From positions 992,001 to 1,056,000 of the forward strand of contig NZ_JAPENL010000003.1 of assembly GCF_026342015.1 (NCBI RefSeq): a stretch of 64,000 bases of DNA. The letters run 5' to 3'. Shown here piece after piece: positions 1 to 8,620 of this stretch. Both the position numbers and the translations under genes were made by a program. Every line of letters starts with the position of its first letter. Within the stretch, counting starts at the first letter, position 1. Under the pieces are notes generated by a model that was given only the letters and a program-made list of their open reading frames with translations, was not told where the DNA came from and did no database searches. Source of the DNA: Micromonospora lupini (GTDB lineage Bacteria; Actinomycetota; Actinomycetes; Mycobacteriales; Micromonosporaceae).

Positions 1-478
1 TCGAGACCCAGCCGGCGTACGTGGACTCGCGGCGGGTCGGCAGCGTGGACGGGAAGACGTCGAGCGACTCCAGGATCTCCACCTCGGCGGCGGCGTTGTG
101 CCGGGCGCGTTCCAGCAGCACCGGCAGCGCGCCGATGTTGTGCGTGCCGAAGACCACGTCCACCCAGGGCGCCCTGCGCACGATCTCGCCGCGGTCCTTC
201 TGCGCCAGGCAACCGCCGACGGCGATCTGCATCCCCGGATGCTTGTCCTTCACGGGGCGCAGATGACCGAGGTTGCCGTAGAGGCGGTTGTCGGCGTTCT
301 CCCGCACCGCACAGGTGTTGAAGACGACGATGTCCGGGGTGTCGTCGGCTTGGGGCGCACGCACGTAACCGGCCTGTTCGAGCAGGCCGGAGATGCGCTC
401 GGAGTCGTGCACGTTCATCTGGCAGCCATAGGTGCGCACCTGGTAGGTGCGCGGGCTGCCCGCCGCTGCGGTAGTCAT
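1..478 (-). CDS. miaB: MiaB, tRNA-2-methylthio-N6-dimethylallyladenosine synthase, 5' part only
   Basis: Radical-SAM methylthiotransferase that adds a methylthio group to i6A37 of tRNAs. Only the first 159 codons are present; the gene runs off the left edge. The visible part is the N-terminal UPF0004 domain, with RTYGCQMN around Cys19, NTCAVRENA around Cys56 and GGCLAQKD around Cys90. These three cysteines hold the auxiliary 4Fe-4S cluster in the family. The radical-SAM CxxxCxxC motif would lie outside the window. The ATG at 476-478 gives the standard start, MTTAAAGSPRTYQVRTYGC. The related rimO lies about 46 kb away, but the sequence context (next to recX/recA) is that of actinobacterial miaB. 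Confidence 0.93.
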   Translation of the reverse strand, partial: MTTAAAGSPRTYQVRTYGCQMNVHDSERISGLLEQAGYVRAPQADDTPDIVVFNTCAVRENADNRLYGNLGHLRPVKDKHPGMQIAVGGCLAQKDRGEIVRRAPWVDVVFGTHNIGALPVLLERARHNAAAEVEILESLDVFPSTLPTRRESTYAGWVS

Positions 479-534
479 GACCAGGACAGCGTATCCGGGT
501 CGGCCGGATCGCCCCGACCCGAGGAGCACCAGAC

Positions 535-819
535 ATGTGCCGAAGCATCAAGACGTTGCGGGAGCCGTTCACCCCGCAGGTGACCGACGCGGACATCGAG
601 GCGGCGGCGTTGCAGTACGTCCGGAAGATCTCAGGCTTCCGGGCGCCCGCGGCGCACAACGCCGCCGCGTTCGAGGCCGCGGTGGCCGCCGTGACGGAGG
701 CCACCCGCACCCTGCTCGACCAGCTGGTCGTGCGGGGTGGCGGGCCGGGCTCGGCCGCCGCGGGTCAGGCCGCGGCGAGCACCGGCGCGACGGTGTCGGG
801 CGCCCAGCGCGAGCGGTGA
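535..819 (+). CDS. DUF2277 family protein
   Basis: A 94-residue protein starting MCRSIKTLREPF, with the internal motif AALQYVRKISGFRAPA. Both are typical of DUF2277, a small actinobacterial and proteobacterial family of unknown function. The conserved part covers about residues 1-65; the tail is Gly/Ala-rich and probably disordered. An AGGAGCACC-type ribosome site lies just upstream. It is divergent from miaB and overlaps the 3' end of the opposite-strand gene at 765-1244 by about 55 bases. No function can be assigned. Confidence 0.85.
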   Translation: MCRSIKTLREPFTPQVTDADIEAAALQYVRKISGFRAPAAHNAAAFEAAVAAVTEATRTLLDQLVVRGGGPGSAAAGQAAASTGATVSGAQRER

Positions 820-1244
820 CACTGCGACCAGCCCCGGCAGCCCGGATCACCAAGCGTGCAGAGCCGCTGCCGGCTGAGCACCTCGCCGTCGTCGGTGTCC
901 CGGACGTCGAAGTGCACCGGGCGGACCGTCCCGTCCGGTGCGACGAGCAGGTGCCGGCCGGCGTCGAGCGTGTCGTCGCGCAGCAGGCAGTTGCGGCCCA
1001 GCAGCCGGGCCAGCGCGGCGATGCTGGCGTGCTCGGAGAGCCGTTCGGGCACCCCGTAGCAGTCGACCACGGTCGAGAACTCGCCCGGCGCCTGCCAGAC
1101 GTCACACACCACCGCGTACGCCGGCAGTCGGGCCGGGTCCGCCACCGCCAGCGGCATCACCACTCGGCCGAGCGCCTCGGCCAGCGCCGGGTAGACCTCC
1201 ACGGGTCGTACCCGATCGATTCTCCAGTTCCACAGCTCGGTCAT
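765..1244 (-). CDS. Hypothetical protein, 159 aa
   Basis: Starts MTELWNWRIDRVRPVEVYPAL. I chose the ATG at 1242-1244 because a strong GAGGAGG ribosome site sits about 5 bases upstream; an alternative start nine codons earlier has none. The sequence reads as a soluble mixed alpha/beta protein with a Cys/Trp-rich end (CTLGDPGCRGWSQC). The family is not recognised. Its last codons run antisense into the DUF2277 gene, so the far C-terminus may be poorly conserved. The 224 bases between its start and selD are the only space for its promoter. Confidence 0.65.
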   Translation of the reverse strand: MTELWNWRIDRVRPVEVYPALAEALGRVVMPLAVADPARLPAYAVVCDVWQAPGEFSTVVDCYGVPERLSEHASIAALARLLGRNCLLRDDTLDAGRHLLVAPDGTVRPVHFDVRDTDDGEVLSRQRLCTLGDPGCRGWSQCHRSRWAPDTVAPVLAAA

Positions 1245-1468
1245 TCGGCCTCCTCGCTGCGTTCGTCCCACCGGCCTCCGGATCGGGCCTTACTGACGAT
1301 GGTGGGGGGCATTTGACCTCAGCCGGGGGCAAGTTACCGGTCTGTGACCATTCCGGGCAAAATTTCCCTGAGCGGCATTGCTCGGAGTAGCGGGAAGGTG
1401 ACAGTTTATCGGGTATCGTGCGTCGTTCGCGTCATCGGGGGCCGCGTGTCACCGCGCCGTCGTGTCCG

Positions 1469-2458
1469 TCAGCGCAGCACCACCATGTGCTCCCCGCGGG
1501 GCAGCAGCTCGCCCACCACGGGCGCGCCCGGCAGCTCACCGGCGACCAGCAGACCGCCGGAGGTCTGCGCGTCGGCCAACAGCAACCGCTCATCCTCGTC
1601 CGCCGCGCCGAAATCCGTCCACTGGGTGACCCACTCCAGGTTGCGACGGCTGCCGCCGCTGACGTACCCGTCGCGCAGCGCCTCCCGCGCGCCGGCCAGG
1701 TACGGCACGCGGGCGGTGTCGATGGCCACCGTGAGTCGGCTGGCACGGGCCAGCTTCGAGGCGTGCCCGAGCAGGCCGAAGCCTGTCACGTCGGTGCCGC
1801 AGCGGATACCGGCGGCGACCGCCGCCCGCGCGGCGTCCCGGTTGAGAGCGCTCATCGTGGCGACCGCCTCCGGGAAGCTCTCGCCGGTGGCCTTGTGCCG
1901 GGTGTTGAGCACGCCCACGCCGAGCGGCTTGGTCAGCGACAGCGGCACCCCGGCCCGACCGGCGTCCAGAGTGATCAGCTCCTCCGGGCGCACGGTGCCG
2001 GTGACCGCGAGACCGTACTTCGGACCGTCGTCGTCCACGCTGTGCCCACCGGCCAGGTGACAGCCCGCCTCCCGGGCCACGTCCTGGCCGCCGCGCAGCA
2101 CCTCGCGCGCCAACTCCAGCGGCAGCACGTCCCGCGGCCAGCAGAGCAGGTTGAGCGCCACGAGCGGGATGCCGCCCATCGCGTACACGTCGGAGAGCGC
2201 GTTGGCGGCGGCGATGCGCCCCCAGTCGTACGCGTCGTCGACGACCGGGGTGAAGAAGTCAGCGGTGCTGACCAGGCCCGTCCGCTCGTCCAGGCGGACC
2301 ACCGCGGCGTCGTCGCCGTGGTCCAGGCCGACAAGCAGCTCCGCAGTTCCGGTGGCCGGGCCGAGACCGGCCACCATGGTCTCCAGCTCGCCCGGCGGAA
2401 TCTTGCAGGCGCAGCCACCGCCACGGGCGTACTTCGTCAGTCGTACCGGTTCGGTCAT
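1469..2458 (-). CDS. selD: SelD, selenide water dikinase (selenophosphate synthetase)
   Basis: Makes selenophosphate from selenide and ATP, the selenium donor for Sec-tRNA and selenouridine. The protein has 329 residues, normal for the family. The N-terminal loop GGGCACKIPPGEL carries Cys16, Cys18 and Lys19, matching the catalytic Cys/Lys of E. coli SelD. The ATP-binding AIRS core has TADFFTPVVDD, AANALSDVYAMGG and LAGGHSVDD, followed by DVTGFGLLGHASK and DAQTSGGLL. The catalytic position is ordinary Cys, not Sec. The ATG at 2456-2458 is chosen because it starts just before this loop; a longer frame runs upstream but is unlike the family. No selA, selB, tRNA-Sec or selenoprotein gene is seen in the window. 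Confidence 0.95.
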   Translation of the reverse strand: MTEPVRLTKYARGGGCACKIPPGELETMVAGLGPATGTAELLVGLDHGDDAAVVRLDERTGLVSTADFFTPVVDDAYDWGRIAAANALSDVYAMGGIPLVALNLLCWPRDVLPLELAREVLRGGQDVAREAGCHLAGGHSVDDDGPKYGLAVTGTVRPEELITLDAGRAGVPLSLTKPLGVGVLNTRHKATGESFPEAVATMSALNRDAARAAVAAGIRCGTDVTGFGLLGHASKLARASRLTVAIDTARVPYLAGAREALRDGYVSGGSRRNLEWVTQWTDFGAADEDERLLLADAQTSGGLLVAGELPGAPVVGELLPRGEHMVVLR

Positions 2459-2653
2459 GCTCCCATCGTCACGGGCATCGGGTGCCGACGCCACTGTTGC
2501 GGCCCGCTCGAGGACCGGAATCGGAGCCTCGACACCGATCGTGACCGGTGTTACCGCTCCGTGACCAACTGAGTTGCGTTCCGCCACAGCCCGCCGCCTA
2601 CAGTTGCCCAACCGGGGGTCAACCGACCCCGATCCGGGGAGACGACAGGGACG

Positions 2654-3409
2654 GTGGACGACGTGACGACGGGCGAACCGCTCATCGTGCTGGACGCGGT
2701 CAACAAGTGGTTCGGGCCGCTGCACGTGCTGGACGACGTCTCACTGTCGGTGGGTCGGGGCGAGGTGGTCGTGGTGATCGGCCCGTCCGGCTCCGGCAAG
2801 TCGACGCTGTGCCGCGCCATCAACCGACTGGAACCGATCAACTCCGGCACCATCACCTTCGACGGTCAGCCGCTGCCGGCCGAGGGCAAGGCCCTCGCGA
2901 GGCTGCGCAGCGAGGTGGGGATGGTCTTCCAGTCCTTCAACCTCTTCGCCCACAAGTCCATCCTGGAGAACGTCACCCTCGGGCCGGTCAAGGTCCGCAG
3001 GGAGAAGCCCGCCGCGGCTCGAGAGCGTGGCCTGGCCCTGCTCGACCGGGTCGGCATCGCCAACCAGGCGGACAAGTTCCCGGCCCAACTCTCCGGCGGC
3101 CAGCAGCAGCGGGCGGCTATCGCCCGCGCCCTGGCCATGCAGCCCAAGGCGATGCTCTTCGACGAGCCGACAAGCGCCCTCGACCCGGAGATGGTCGGCG
3201 AGGTGCTTGACGTGATGACCTCGCTGGCCCGCGACGGCATGACCATGGTCGTGGTCACCCACGAGATGGGCTTCGCCCGGCACGCCGCCAACCGGGTCAT
3301 CTTCATGGCCGACGGCAAGCTCGTCGAGGACGCCTCCCCCGCGGAGTTCTTCGCCAACCCGCGCAGCGAACGGGCCAAGGACTTCCTCTCCAAGATCCTC
3401 ACGCACTAG
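2654..3409 (+). CDS. gluA: Amino-acid (glutamate-type) ABC transporter ATPase
   Basis: Cytoplasmic ATPase that powers the polar amino-acid importer encoded by this and the next three genes. The 251-residue protein has Walker A GPSGSGKST at 43-51, Q-loop MVFQSFNLF near 90, signature LSGGQQQR at 146-153, Walker B MLFDEPTSALDPE near 167 and the H-switch VVVTHEMGFA near 200. These are classic for the PAAT/HAAT subfamily (GlnQ, GluA). The order ATPase, binding protein, permease, permease equals gluABCD of Corynebacterium, hence the symbol; glutamate is inferred from that. The start is GTG at 2654 with a GGGGAG site about 10 bases upstream; GTG 2663 is an alternative. Confidence 0.9.
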   Translation: MDDVTTGEPLIVLDAVNKWFGPLHVLDDVSLSVGRGEVVVVIGPSGSGKSTLCRAINRLEPINSGTITFDGQPLPAEGKALARLRSEVGMVFQSFNLFAHKSILENVTLGPVKVRREKPAAARERGLALLDRVGIANQADKFPAQLSGGQQQRAAIARALAMQPKAMLFDEPTSALDPEMVGEVLDVMTSLARDGMTMVVVTHEMGFARHAANRVIFMADGKLVEDASPAEFFANPRSERAKDFLSKILTH

Positions 3410-3468
3410 GCGTCCGTAGTGGAGCTACCACCGCACCTCGGTGGGCTCCGTCGAAGAAGGAGAAGAGT

Positions 3469-4404
3469 ATGCGTATGAAGCGCGTGGCGGCGGTCGCCAT
3501 GATGGCGTCCCTCGCCCTGTCCGCCGCGGCCTGCGGCAAGGAGGGTGAGCCGACGCCGAGCGCCGGTGGAAACGCCTCCGGCGCCGCCCAGGGAGACACC
3601 TGCAAGAGCTCCGGCGCGACCTTCACCCCGAAGACGGACGCGGCCGTCGCCGGCAGCCCGGCCTTCGAGAAGATCAAGGCGGCGGGCAAGGTCTCCGTCG
3701 GCGTCAAGTTCGACCAGCCGAACCTCGGCTACAAGGACGCCCAGGGCAAGCGGTGCGGCTTCGACATCGAGATCGCCCAGTACGTGGCCAGCACGCTCGG
3801 CGTGGACCCGACGAAGATCGAGTACAAGGAGATCGCGTCGGCCAACCGGGAGACCGCGATCAAGGGTGGTGAGGTCGACTACTACGTCGGCACCTACTCG
3901 ATCACCGACAAGCGCAAGAACGACATCTCCTTCGCCGGCCCGTACTTCATCGCCGGCCAGGACCTGCTGGTCCGCAAGGACGAGACGTCGATCACCGGCA
4001 AGGACACCATCAAGGGCAAGAAGGTCTGCTCGGCCACCGGCTCGACCCCGATCCAGAAGGTCCGCGACGAGGGTCTGACCGAGGCGAACAACATCGTCGA
4101 GTTCAAGACCTACTCGGAGTGCGTCTCGCAGCTGCTGGACAAGAAGGTCGACGCCGTCACCACCGACGACGCCATCCTCAAGGGCTACGCGGCGCAGAAC
4201 CCGGACGAGCTCAAGGTCGTCGGCCAGCCGTTCAGCACCGAGAAGTACGGCATCGGCCTGCCGAAGGACGACAAGGCGCTGCGCGACTACGTGAACGACC
4301 AGATCGAGGCCGCCTTCACGAACGGCACGTGGCAGAAGATCTACGACGGCACGCTCGGCAAGTCCGGCTCGGCGGGCACCCCGCCCAAGCTCGAACGGTA
4401 CTGA
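3469..4404 (+). CDS. gluB: Amino-acid ABC transporter substrate-binding lipoprotein
   Basis: Extracellular lipid-anchored binding protein (311 aa) of the importer. The signal peptide runs MRMKRVAAVAMMASLALSAAAC, with the lipobox cysteine at Cys22 followed by an Ala/Gly/Ser linker. The mature part is an SBP_bac_3 domain (about residues 70-305), with VGVKFDQPNLGYKD, GFDIEIAQYVA, VDYYVGTYSITDKRK and the hinge motif KKVDAVTTDDAILKGYA. A strong GAAGGAG site precedes ATG 3469. It follows the ATPase gene by 59 bases and is separated from the permease genes by a strong stem-loop at 4428-4460. Confidence 0.92.
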   Translation: MRMKRVAAVAMMASLALSAAACGKEGEPTPSAGGNASGAAQGDTCKSSGATFTPKTDAAVAGSPAFEKIKAAGKVSVGVKFDQPNLGYKDAQGKRCGFDIEIAQYVASTLGVDPTKIEYKEIASANRETAIKGGEVDYYVGTYSITDKRKNDISFAGPYFIAGQDLLVRKDETSITGKDTIKGKKVCSATGSTPIQKVRDEGLTEANNIVEFKTYSECVSQLLDKKVDAVTTDDAILKGYAAQNPDELKVVGQPFSTEKYGIGLPKDDKALRDYVNDQIEAAFTNGTWQKIYDGTLGKSGSAGTPPKLERY

Positions 4405-4427
4405 CCGACCGGCTCGACACGAGTTGC

Positions 4428-4460
4428 GGCGCCGGACGGGGCTCGTCCCCGTCCGGCGCC
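4428..4460 (+). promoter_or_regulatory. GC-rich intercistronic stem-loop between gluB and gluC
   Basis: A perfect 14-bp stem (4428-4441 pairs with 4447-4460) with a 5-base loop, lying in the only sizeable gap of the importer operon. No T-run follows. Such hairpins after binding-protein genes usually act as partial terminators or as 3' stabilisers, giving more binding protein than permease. The structure is seen directly; its role is inferred. Confidence 0.7.
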
Positions 4461-4484
4461 CGCCCCAGGGACTGAGAGCGAGGC

Positions 4485-5141
4485 ATGGGCGCGTTCTTCC
4501 GCGTACTGACGGACAACGGGCAACTGTTCGTCGACGGGTTCACCAACACCGTCAAACTCTTCCTGATCGCCGCGGTCGGCAGCCTCGTCCTCGGCACGCT
4601 GCTCGGCGCGATGCGGGTCTCCCCCGTGCCGGCCCTGCGGGCGTTCGGTGCCACGTACGTCAACCTGGTGCGCAACACCCCTCTGACGCTTGTCTTCGCG
4701 TTCCTCGTCTTCGCGGTTCCGAAGCTCGACGTCAACATCGACTACTTTCCCAGCGCCGCCATCGCGTTGACCGTCTACACCTCGGCGTTCGTCTGCGAGG
4801 TGATCCGCTCCGGCGTGAACACGGTCGCGGCCGGGCAGGCCGAGGCGGCACGCGCGCTGGGCATGACCTTCGGCCAGGTGCTCACGCTCATCGTGCTGCC
4901 GCAGGCCCTGCGGGCGATGGTCCCGCCGATGATGAGCGTGTACATCGCGATGCTGAAGAACACCACGATCGCCGCCGGGTTCTCGGTGCTGGAGGCCGGC
5001 GCGATCCCGGCGTACATGGCCGAGCGGGGTGAGCCGCAGTTCGCCGTCCTGCTCTGGATCACCATCGGCTTCCTGATCCTGATCCTTCCGCTTGTCGCCC
5101 TGCAACGGTTCCTGGAGCGCAAGTGGAGGGTGGCCCGATGA
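4485..5141 (+). CDS. gluC: Amino-acid ABC transporter permease (first)
   Basis: Inner-membrane subunit of the importer, 218 residues with about five membrane segments. It has the HisM/GlnP-type cytoplasmic loop needed to dock the ATPase: EAARALGMTFGQVLTLIVLPQALR (residues about 125-148), with the core EAA...G...LPQ pattern. The N-terminus, MGAFFRVLTDNGQLFVDGFTNT, is typical. Its stop overlaps an ATGA at 5138, but the frame opened there stops after 14 codons, so the next permease starts further on. Confidence 0.9.
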   Translation: MGAFFRVLTDNGQLFVDGFTNTVKLFLIAAVGSLVLGTLLGAMRVSPVPALRAFGATYVNLVRNTPLTLVFAFLVFAVPKLDVNIDYFPSAAIALTVYTSAFVCEVIRSGVNTVAAGQAEAARALGMTFGQVLTLIVLPQALRAMVPPMMSVYIAMLKNTTIAAGFSVLEAGAIPAYMAERGEPQFAVLLWITIGFLILILPLVALQRFLERKWRVAR

Positions 5142-5178
5142 GCGCCGTCGGTGTGGTCGCGAACGAAGGGTGGCTGAG

Positions 5179-6051
5179 TTGAGCCAGGCGTCGATCCTCT
5201 ACGACCTGCCCGGGCCCCGCGCCAAACGGCGCAACGCGATCCTGGGCGTCGCCTCCACCGTCGGCATCATCGCGCTGCTCGCCTACGTCGGCTACAAGTT
5301 CGCCGACACCGGCCAGTTCGAGGCCCGCAAGTGGGAGCAGTTCCAGTACGCCTCGGTGCAACGGGAGTTGCTCGGCGGCCTGGGGGCGACGCTGAAGGCG
5401 GCAGGCATCGCCGCGGTACTCGCGCTGCTCTTCGGCGCGGTCTTCGCCAGTGGCCGACTGAGCGACAAGTGGATCCTGCGGACCCCGGCGACGTTCGTGG
5501 TGGAGCTGTTCCGGGCGATCCCGCTGCTGATCCTGATCTTCTTCGGCTACTACGTGCCGCTGCAGTACGGCTGGTCGATCGACAAGCTGTGGGCGCTTGT
5601 CATCGGGCTGGTGCTCTACAACGGCTCGGTGCTCGCGGAGATCTTCCGGGCTGGCATCAACGCCGTGCCGTACGGGCAGACCGAGGGCGCGTACGCGATC
5701 GGCATGCGCAAGAACCAGGTGCTGCGACTGATCCTGCTGCCGCAGGCGGTCCGGTCGATGCTCCCGGCGATCGTCAGTCAGCTCGTCGTGCTGCTCAAGG
5801 ACACGGCGCTGGGGTTCATCATCACGTACCCCGAACTGCTGTTCGTTGGCAAGCAGATCGGCGGTCGGTTGCCGTTCGGGCTGCCGTACGTGCCGACGTA
5901 CCTGATCGTGGCGGCGATCTACATCGCCATCTGCGGTTCGCTGTCGGCGCTGGCCTGGTGGTTGCAGAAGCGGATGGGCCGCACGCCGCGCACGGCCGCC
6001 AAGGTGCTGCCCGCCCAGGACGCCGGCGCGGACTCCGCACGGATGATCTGA
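5179..6051 (+). CDS. gluD: Amino-acid ABC transporter permease (second)
   Basis: Second membrane subunit, about 290 residues, with a longer cytoplasmic N-terminus (LYDLPGPRAKRRNAI) before the first membrane segment. This is typical of GluD. The EAA loop is EGAYAIGMRKNQVLRLILLPQAVR, in the second half. I prefer TTG 5179 as start because a GAAGGGTGG ribosome site sits 7 bases upstream; GTG 5170 is in frame but lies within that site. The gene ends at a convergent junction with rny, with a long palindrome between them. The C-terminal tail after the last membrane segment is charged and variable. Confidence 0.88.
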   Translation: MSQASILYDLPGPRAKRRNAILGVASTVGIIALLAYVGYKFADTGQFEARKWEQFQYASVQRELLGGLGATLKAAGIAAVLALLFGAVFASGRLSDKWILRTPATFVVELFRAIPLLILIFFGYYVPLQYGWSIDKLWALVIGLVLYNGSVLAEIFRAGINAVPYGQTEGAYAIGMRKNQVLRLILLPQAVRSMLPAIVSQLVVLLKDTALGFIITYPELLFVGKQIGGRLPFGLPYVPTYLIVAAIYIAICGSLSALAWWLQKRMGRTPRTAAKVLPAQDAGADSARMI

Positions 6052-6068
6052 CCGGGCTGTCCGGCCGG

Positions 6069-6145
6069 TGATCGACACGAGTTCGTTGATATCGGGGTAT
6101 CACCGGCGACGGGATACCCCGATATCGCTGAAACCGTGTCGATCA
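6069..6145. terminator. Long inverted repeat between convergent gluD and rny
   Basis: Arms of about 33 bases, starting TGATCGACACG and containing GATATCGGGGTATC, are repeated in inverted order around a loop of about 10 bases. Most positions pair; a short internal mismatched patch lies near 6081-6088. It sits exactly between two convergent genes and so probably works as a bidirectional terminator. It has no long T-run. It could also be a copy of a dispersed palindromic element. Confidence 0.65.
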
Positions 6146-6158
6146 AAGGCCCACCAGG

Positions 6159-7925
6159 TCAGCGGGCGATCTCGGTGACCCGGGACTCGCGGACCACCGT
6201 GACCCGGATCTGACCCGGGTAGGTCAGCTCCTCCTCGATCTGCTTGGCCACGTCGCGGGCCAGCACGGCCGCCCCGATGTCGTCCACGTCGTCCGGCTTG
6301 ACCATCACCCGGATCTCCCGGCCGGCCTGCATGGCGAACACCTTGTCGACGCCGAGCTTGCCGGCCGCGATCTCCTCGATCCGCTCCAGCCGCTTGACGT
6401 ACGCCTCCAGGCTCTCCCGACGCGCGCCCGGCCGACCGCCGGAACAGGCGTCGGAAGCCTGCGTGAGCACGGCCTCGATGGTCTGCGGCGGCACCTCGTT
6501 GTGGTGCGCCTCGATGGCGTGCACCACGTCCTCGTGTTCGCCGTACTTACGGGCCAGGTCGGCGCCGATGATGGCGTGGCTGCCCTCGACCTCGTGGGTG
6601 AGCGCCTTGCCGATGTCGTGCAGGAACGCCGACCGTTTGATCGTGGGCACGTCCAGCCGCAGCTCGGCGGCCATGATGCCGGCGATGTGCGCCGTCTCGA
6701 CCAGGTGCTTGAGCACGTTCTGCCCGTACGAGGTGCGGTAGCGCAGCCGGCCGAGCAGGGTCACCAGCTCCGGGTGGATCTCGGTGATGCCGACCTCGAC
6801 CAGGGCGTCCTCGGCGGCGCGCAGGCAGAGCTGCTCCACCTCCTGCCGAGCGAGGTCGTAGACCTCCTCGATCCGGTGCGGGTGGATGCGCCCGTCCAGG
6901 ACCAGCTTCTCCAGGGTGAGCCGGCCGACCTCCCGGCGGACCGGGTCGAAGCAGGAGAGCAGCACCGCCTCGGGGGTGTCGTCGATGATCAGGTTGACGC
7001 CGGTCACCGACTCGAAGGCGCGGATGTTGCGCCCCTCCCGGCCGATGATCCGCCCCTTCATCTCGTCGCCGGGCAGGTGCAGGACGCTGACCACGCTCTC
7101 CGCGGTCTGCTCGCTTGCCACCCGCTGGATCGCGTCCACCACGATGTGTCGGGCCCGCTGCTCGGCGGTGTTGCGCGCGTCGGACTCGATGTCGCGCACC
7201 AGCAGCGCCGCCTCCCGCTTGGCAGACGTCTCGATCGCGTCGATCAGCTCCAGCCGGGCCGACTCGGCGGTGAGACCGGCCACCCGCTCCAGCTCCCGAC
7301 GGCGTAGCTCCTCGGCCTCGGCCAGCTCGGCCTCGCGCTGGGCGAGCGCGGACTCCCGGGCCGCGAGGGCGGCGCTCGCCGCCGTGAGCTGCCGCTCCCG
7401 CTCGGCGAAGCGCTCCACCTCCTCGGTGTGCAGCCGCTCCCGCTCGTCCATCCGGGCCGCCCGGCGCTCCACCTCGGCGGCCTGCTCCCTGGTGGTGGCG
7501 GCGAGCACCGCGACCTCCCGCTCGCCGCTGCGACGGGCCGTCGTGCGCAGCTGCTCGGCGTCCGCCTCGGCCTGCTTGTGCGCCCGTTCCAGCACGGTGT
7601 CCGCCTCGGCGCGGGCGTCGTCGAGCACCCGCCGGGCCTCGGCCCGAGCCGCCTTCGCCTCGGCCTTCGCCGCCGCCGCCTCGGCACGAGCCGCGGAGGC
7701 GGCCGACTTCGCCACGTCGATCGTGCTGTTCGCGTGGTCGGCGGCGTCGCGCAGGGCGGCCAGGGACTGCTCCTGACGGTCCTTCTCCGCGATGAAGGCC
7801 GGATCCTCCGGGGCCGGCGCCGTGCCCATCCGGCGCATCGTCCGAATGCCGATCAGCACCGCTCCGACCACGACCACCGCGAGGATCAAAACGGCCGCGA
7901 GAAGCACGACGTCGAGGGCGTTCAT
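6159..7925 (-). CDS. rny: Ribonuclease Y
   Basis: Membrane-anchored endoribonuclease that initiates mRNA decay (588 aa, slightly longer than the usual 520). There is one N-terminal membrane helix (about residues 5-27), then a long Glu/Ala/Arg-rich coiled coil to about 270. A KH RNA-binding domain near 280-345 has GDEMKGRIIGREGRNIRAFE. A metal-dependent HD domain near 400-500 has FLHDIGKALTHEVEGSH and IEAHHNEVPP, and the C-terminal domain ends with MVKPDDVDD and PGQIRVTVVRE. All catalytic motifs are intact. The position near recX/recA is common in actinobacteria. Confidence 0.96.
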   Translation of the reverse strand: MNALDVVLLAAVLILAVVVVGAVLIGIRTMRRMGTAPAPEDPAFIAEKDRQEQSLAALRDAADHANSTIDVAKSAASAARAEAAAAKAEAKAARAEARRVLDDARAEADTVLERAHKQAEADAEQLRTTARRSGEREVAVLAATTREQAAEVERRAARMDERERLHTEEVERFAERERQLTAASAALAARESALAQREAELAEAEELRRRELERVAGLTAESARLELIDAIETSAKREAALLVRDIESDARNTAEQRARHIVVDAIQRVASEQTAESVVSVLHLPGDEMKGRIIGREGRNIRAFESVTGVNLIIDDTPEAVLLSCFDPVRREVGRLTLEKLVLDGRIHPHRIEEVYDLARQEVEQLCLRAAEDALVEVGITEIHPELVTLLGRLRYRTSYGQNVLKHLVETAHIAGIMAAELRLDVPTIKRSAFLHDIGKALTHEVEGSHAIIGADLARKYGEHEDVVHAIEAHHNEVPPQTIEAVLTQASDACSGGRPGARRESLEAYVKRLERIEEIAAGKLGVDKVFAMQAGREIRVMVKPDDVDDIGAAVLARDVAKQIEEELTYPGQIRVTVVRESRVTEIAR

Positions 7926-8620
7926 GCCGGGACCCCGTGAGGTCTACCGGTGAACCTGTGCCGCCGCCCCGCCATGGCCGCCTCCCCTGAACGTCGAGAC
8001 CGCAGCGACTGTGCCCGAGGCACACTCCTGCGGCTGTGGACGCCCGACCGGAGCGGCTGGCCGTGGATAGCTCTCTCCGCCGGCGGTGCCCGCGGGCATC
8101 GTCGGCGACCGGGTGCAGTTGTCGCGGAGCACCGGACCGGCCAGTCCGGAACTGCCGCCAAAGGCCGCGGAGTCGGCCAAAGTGATGCTGTTCTGTTACG
8201 AGATCTATGTTGTGCGCTTAGCCTGCGCTGGTCGGGCAATGTGAGCCTGTATGGCGAGGCTAGGTCGCCAAGGGCGGTCTGGTCAAGGACTCATGATCAA
8301 ACCCCCCGAACGGAGCGAAGTTGTAGCGTCACCCAAAGCTGATGTCGTTGTGGACACCGGGGGACAAACACGGCGAGCCGACGGGCCTCGATCCGGATGT
8401 CGTACCTGTTCAGCGACGAGGACACCATCCTCCGAGCCGGCTTTGTGACAACAGCGACCCCGTCGCCCACGCCCGGCCGCGCCCGACCAACTCGCGCCAG
8501 ACCCACCCGCCCCCGGCCGCCCGCAGGATCGCGCTTCCGCGTCCACCTGCACACGCAACGGAGCGCAGTCGGGACGACTGGGCGGTTGTCGACCAACTGA
8601 TCCGCCCGTACGGTCCGCGC
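7926..8620. other. Intergenic region without a supported gene
   Basis: About 700 bases between the divergent rny and the exported-protein gene at 8621. Several open frames cross it, but all are Arg/Pro/Ala-rich, lack ribosome sites and look like artefacts of high GC. It must hold the promoters of both flanking genes. I could not pick out a convincing promoter, terminator or RNA. Confidence 0.5.

Noticed and set aside
1245..1468. Possible tRNA-Sec next to selD
   Set aside because: No cloverleaf or TTCGA-type T-loop with matching stems was found in this gap.
5138..5182. ATG overlapping the gluC stop as start of gluD
   Set aside because: The frame opened at 5138 stops after 14 codons; the permease frame is different and starts at 5170 or 5179.
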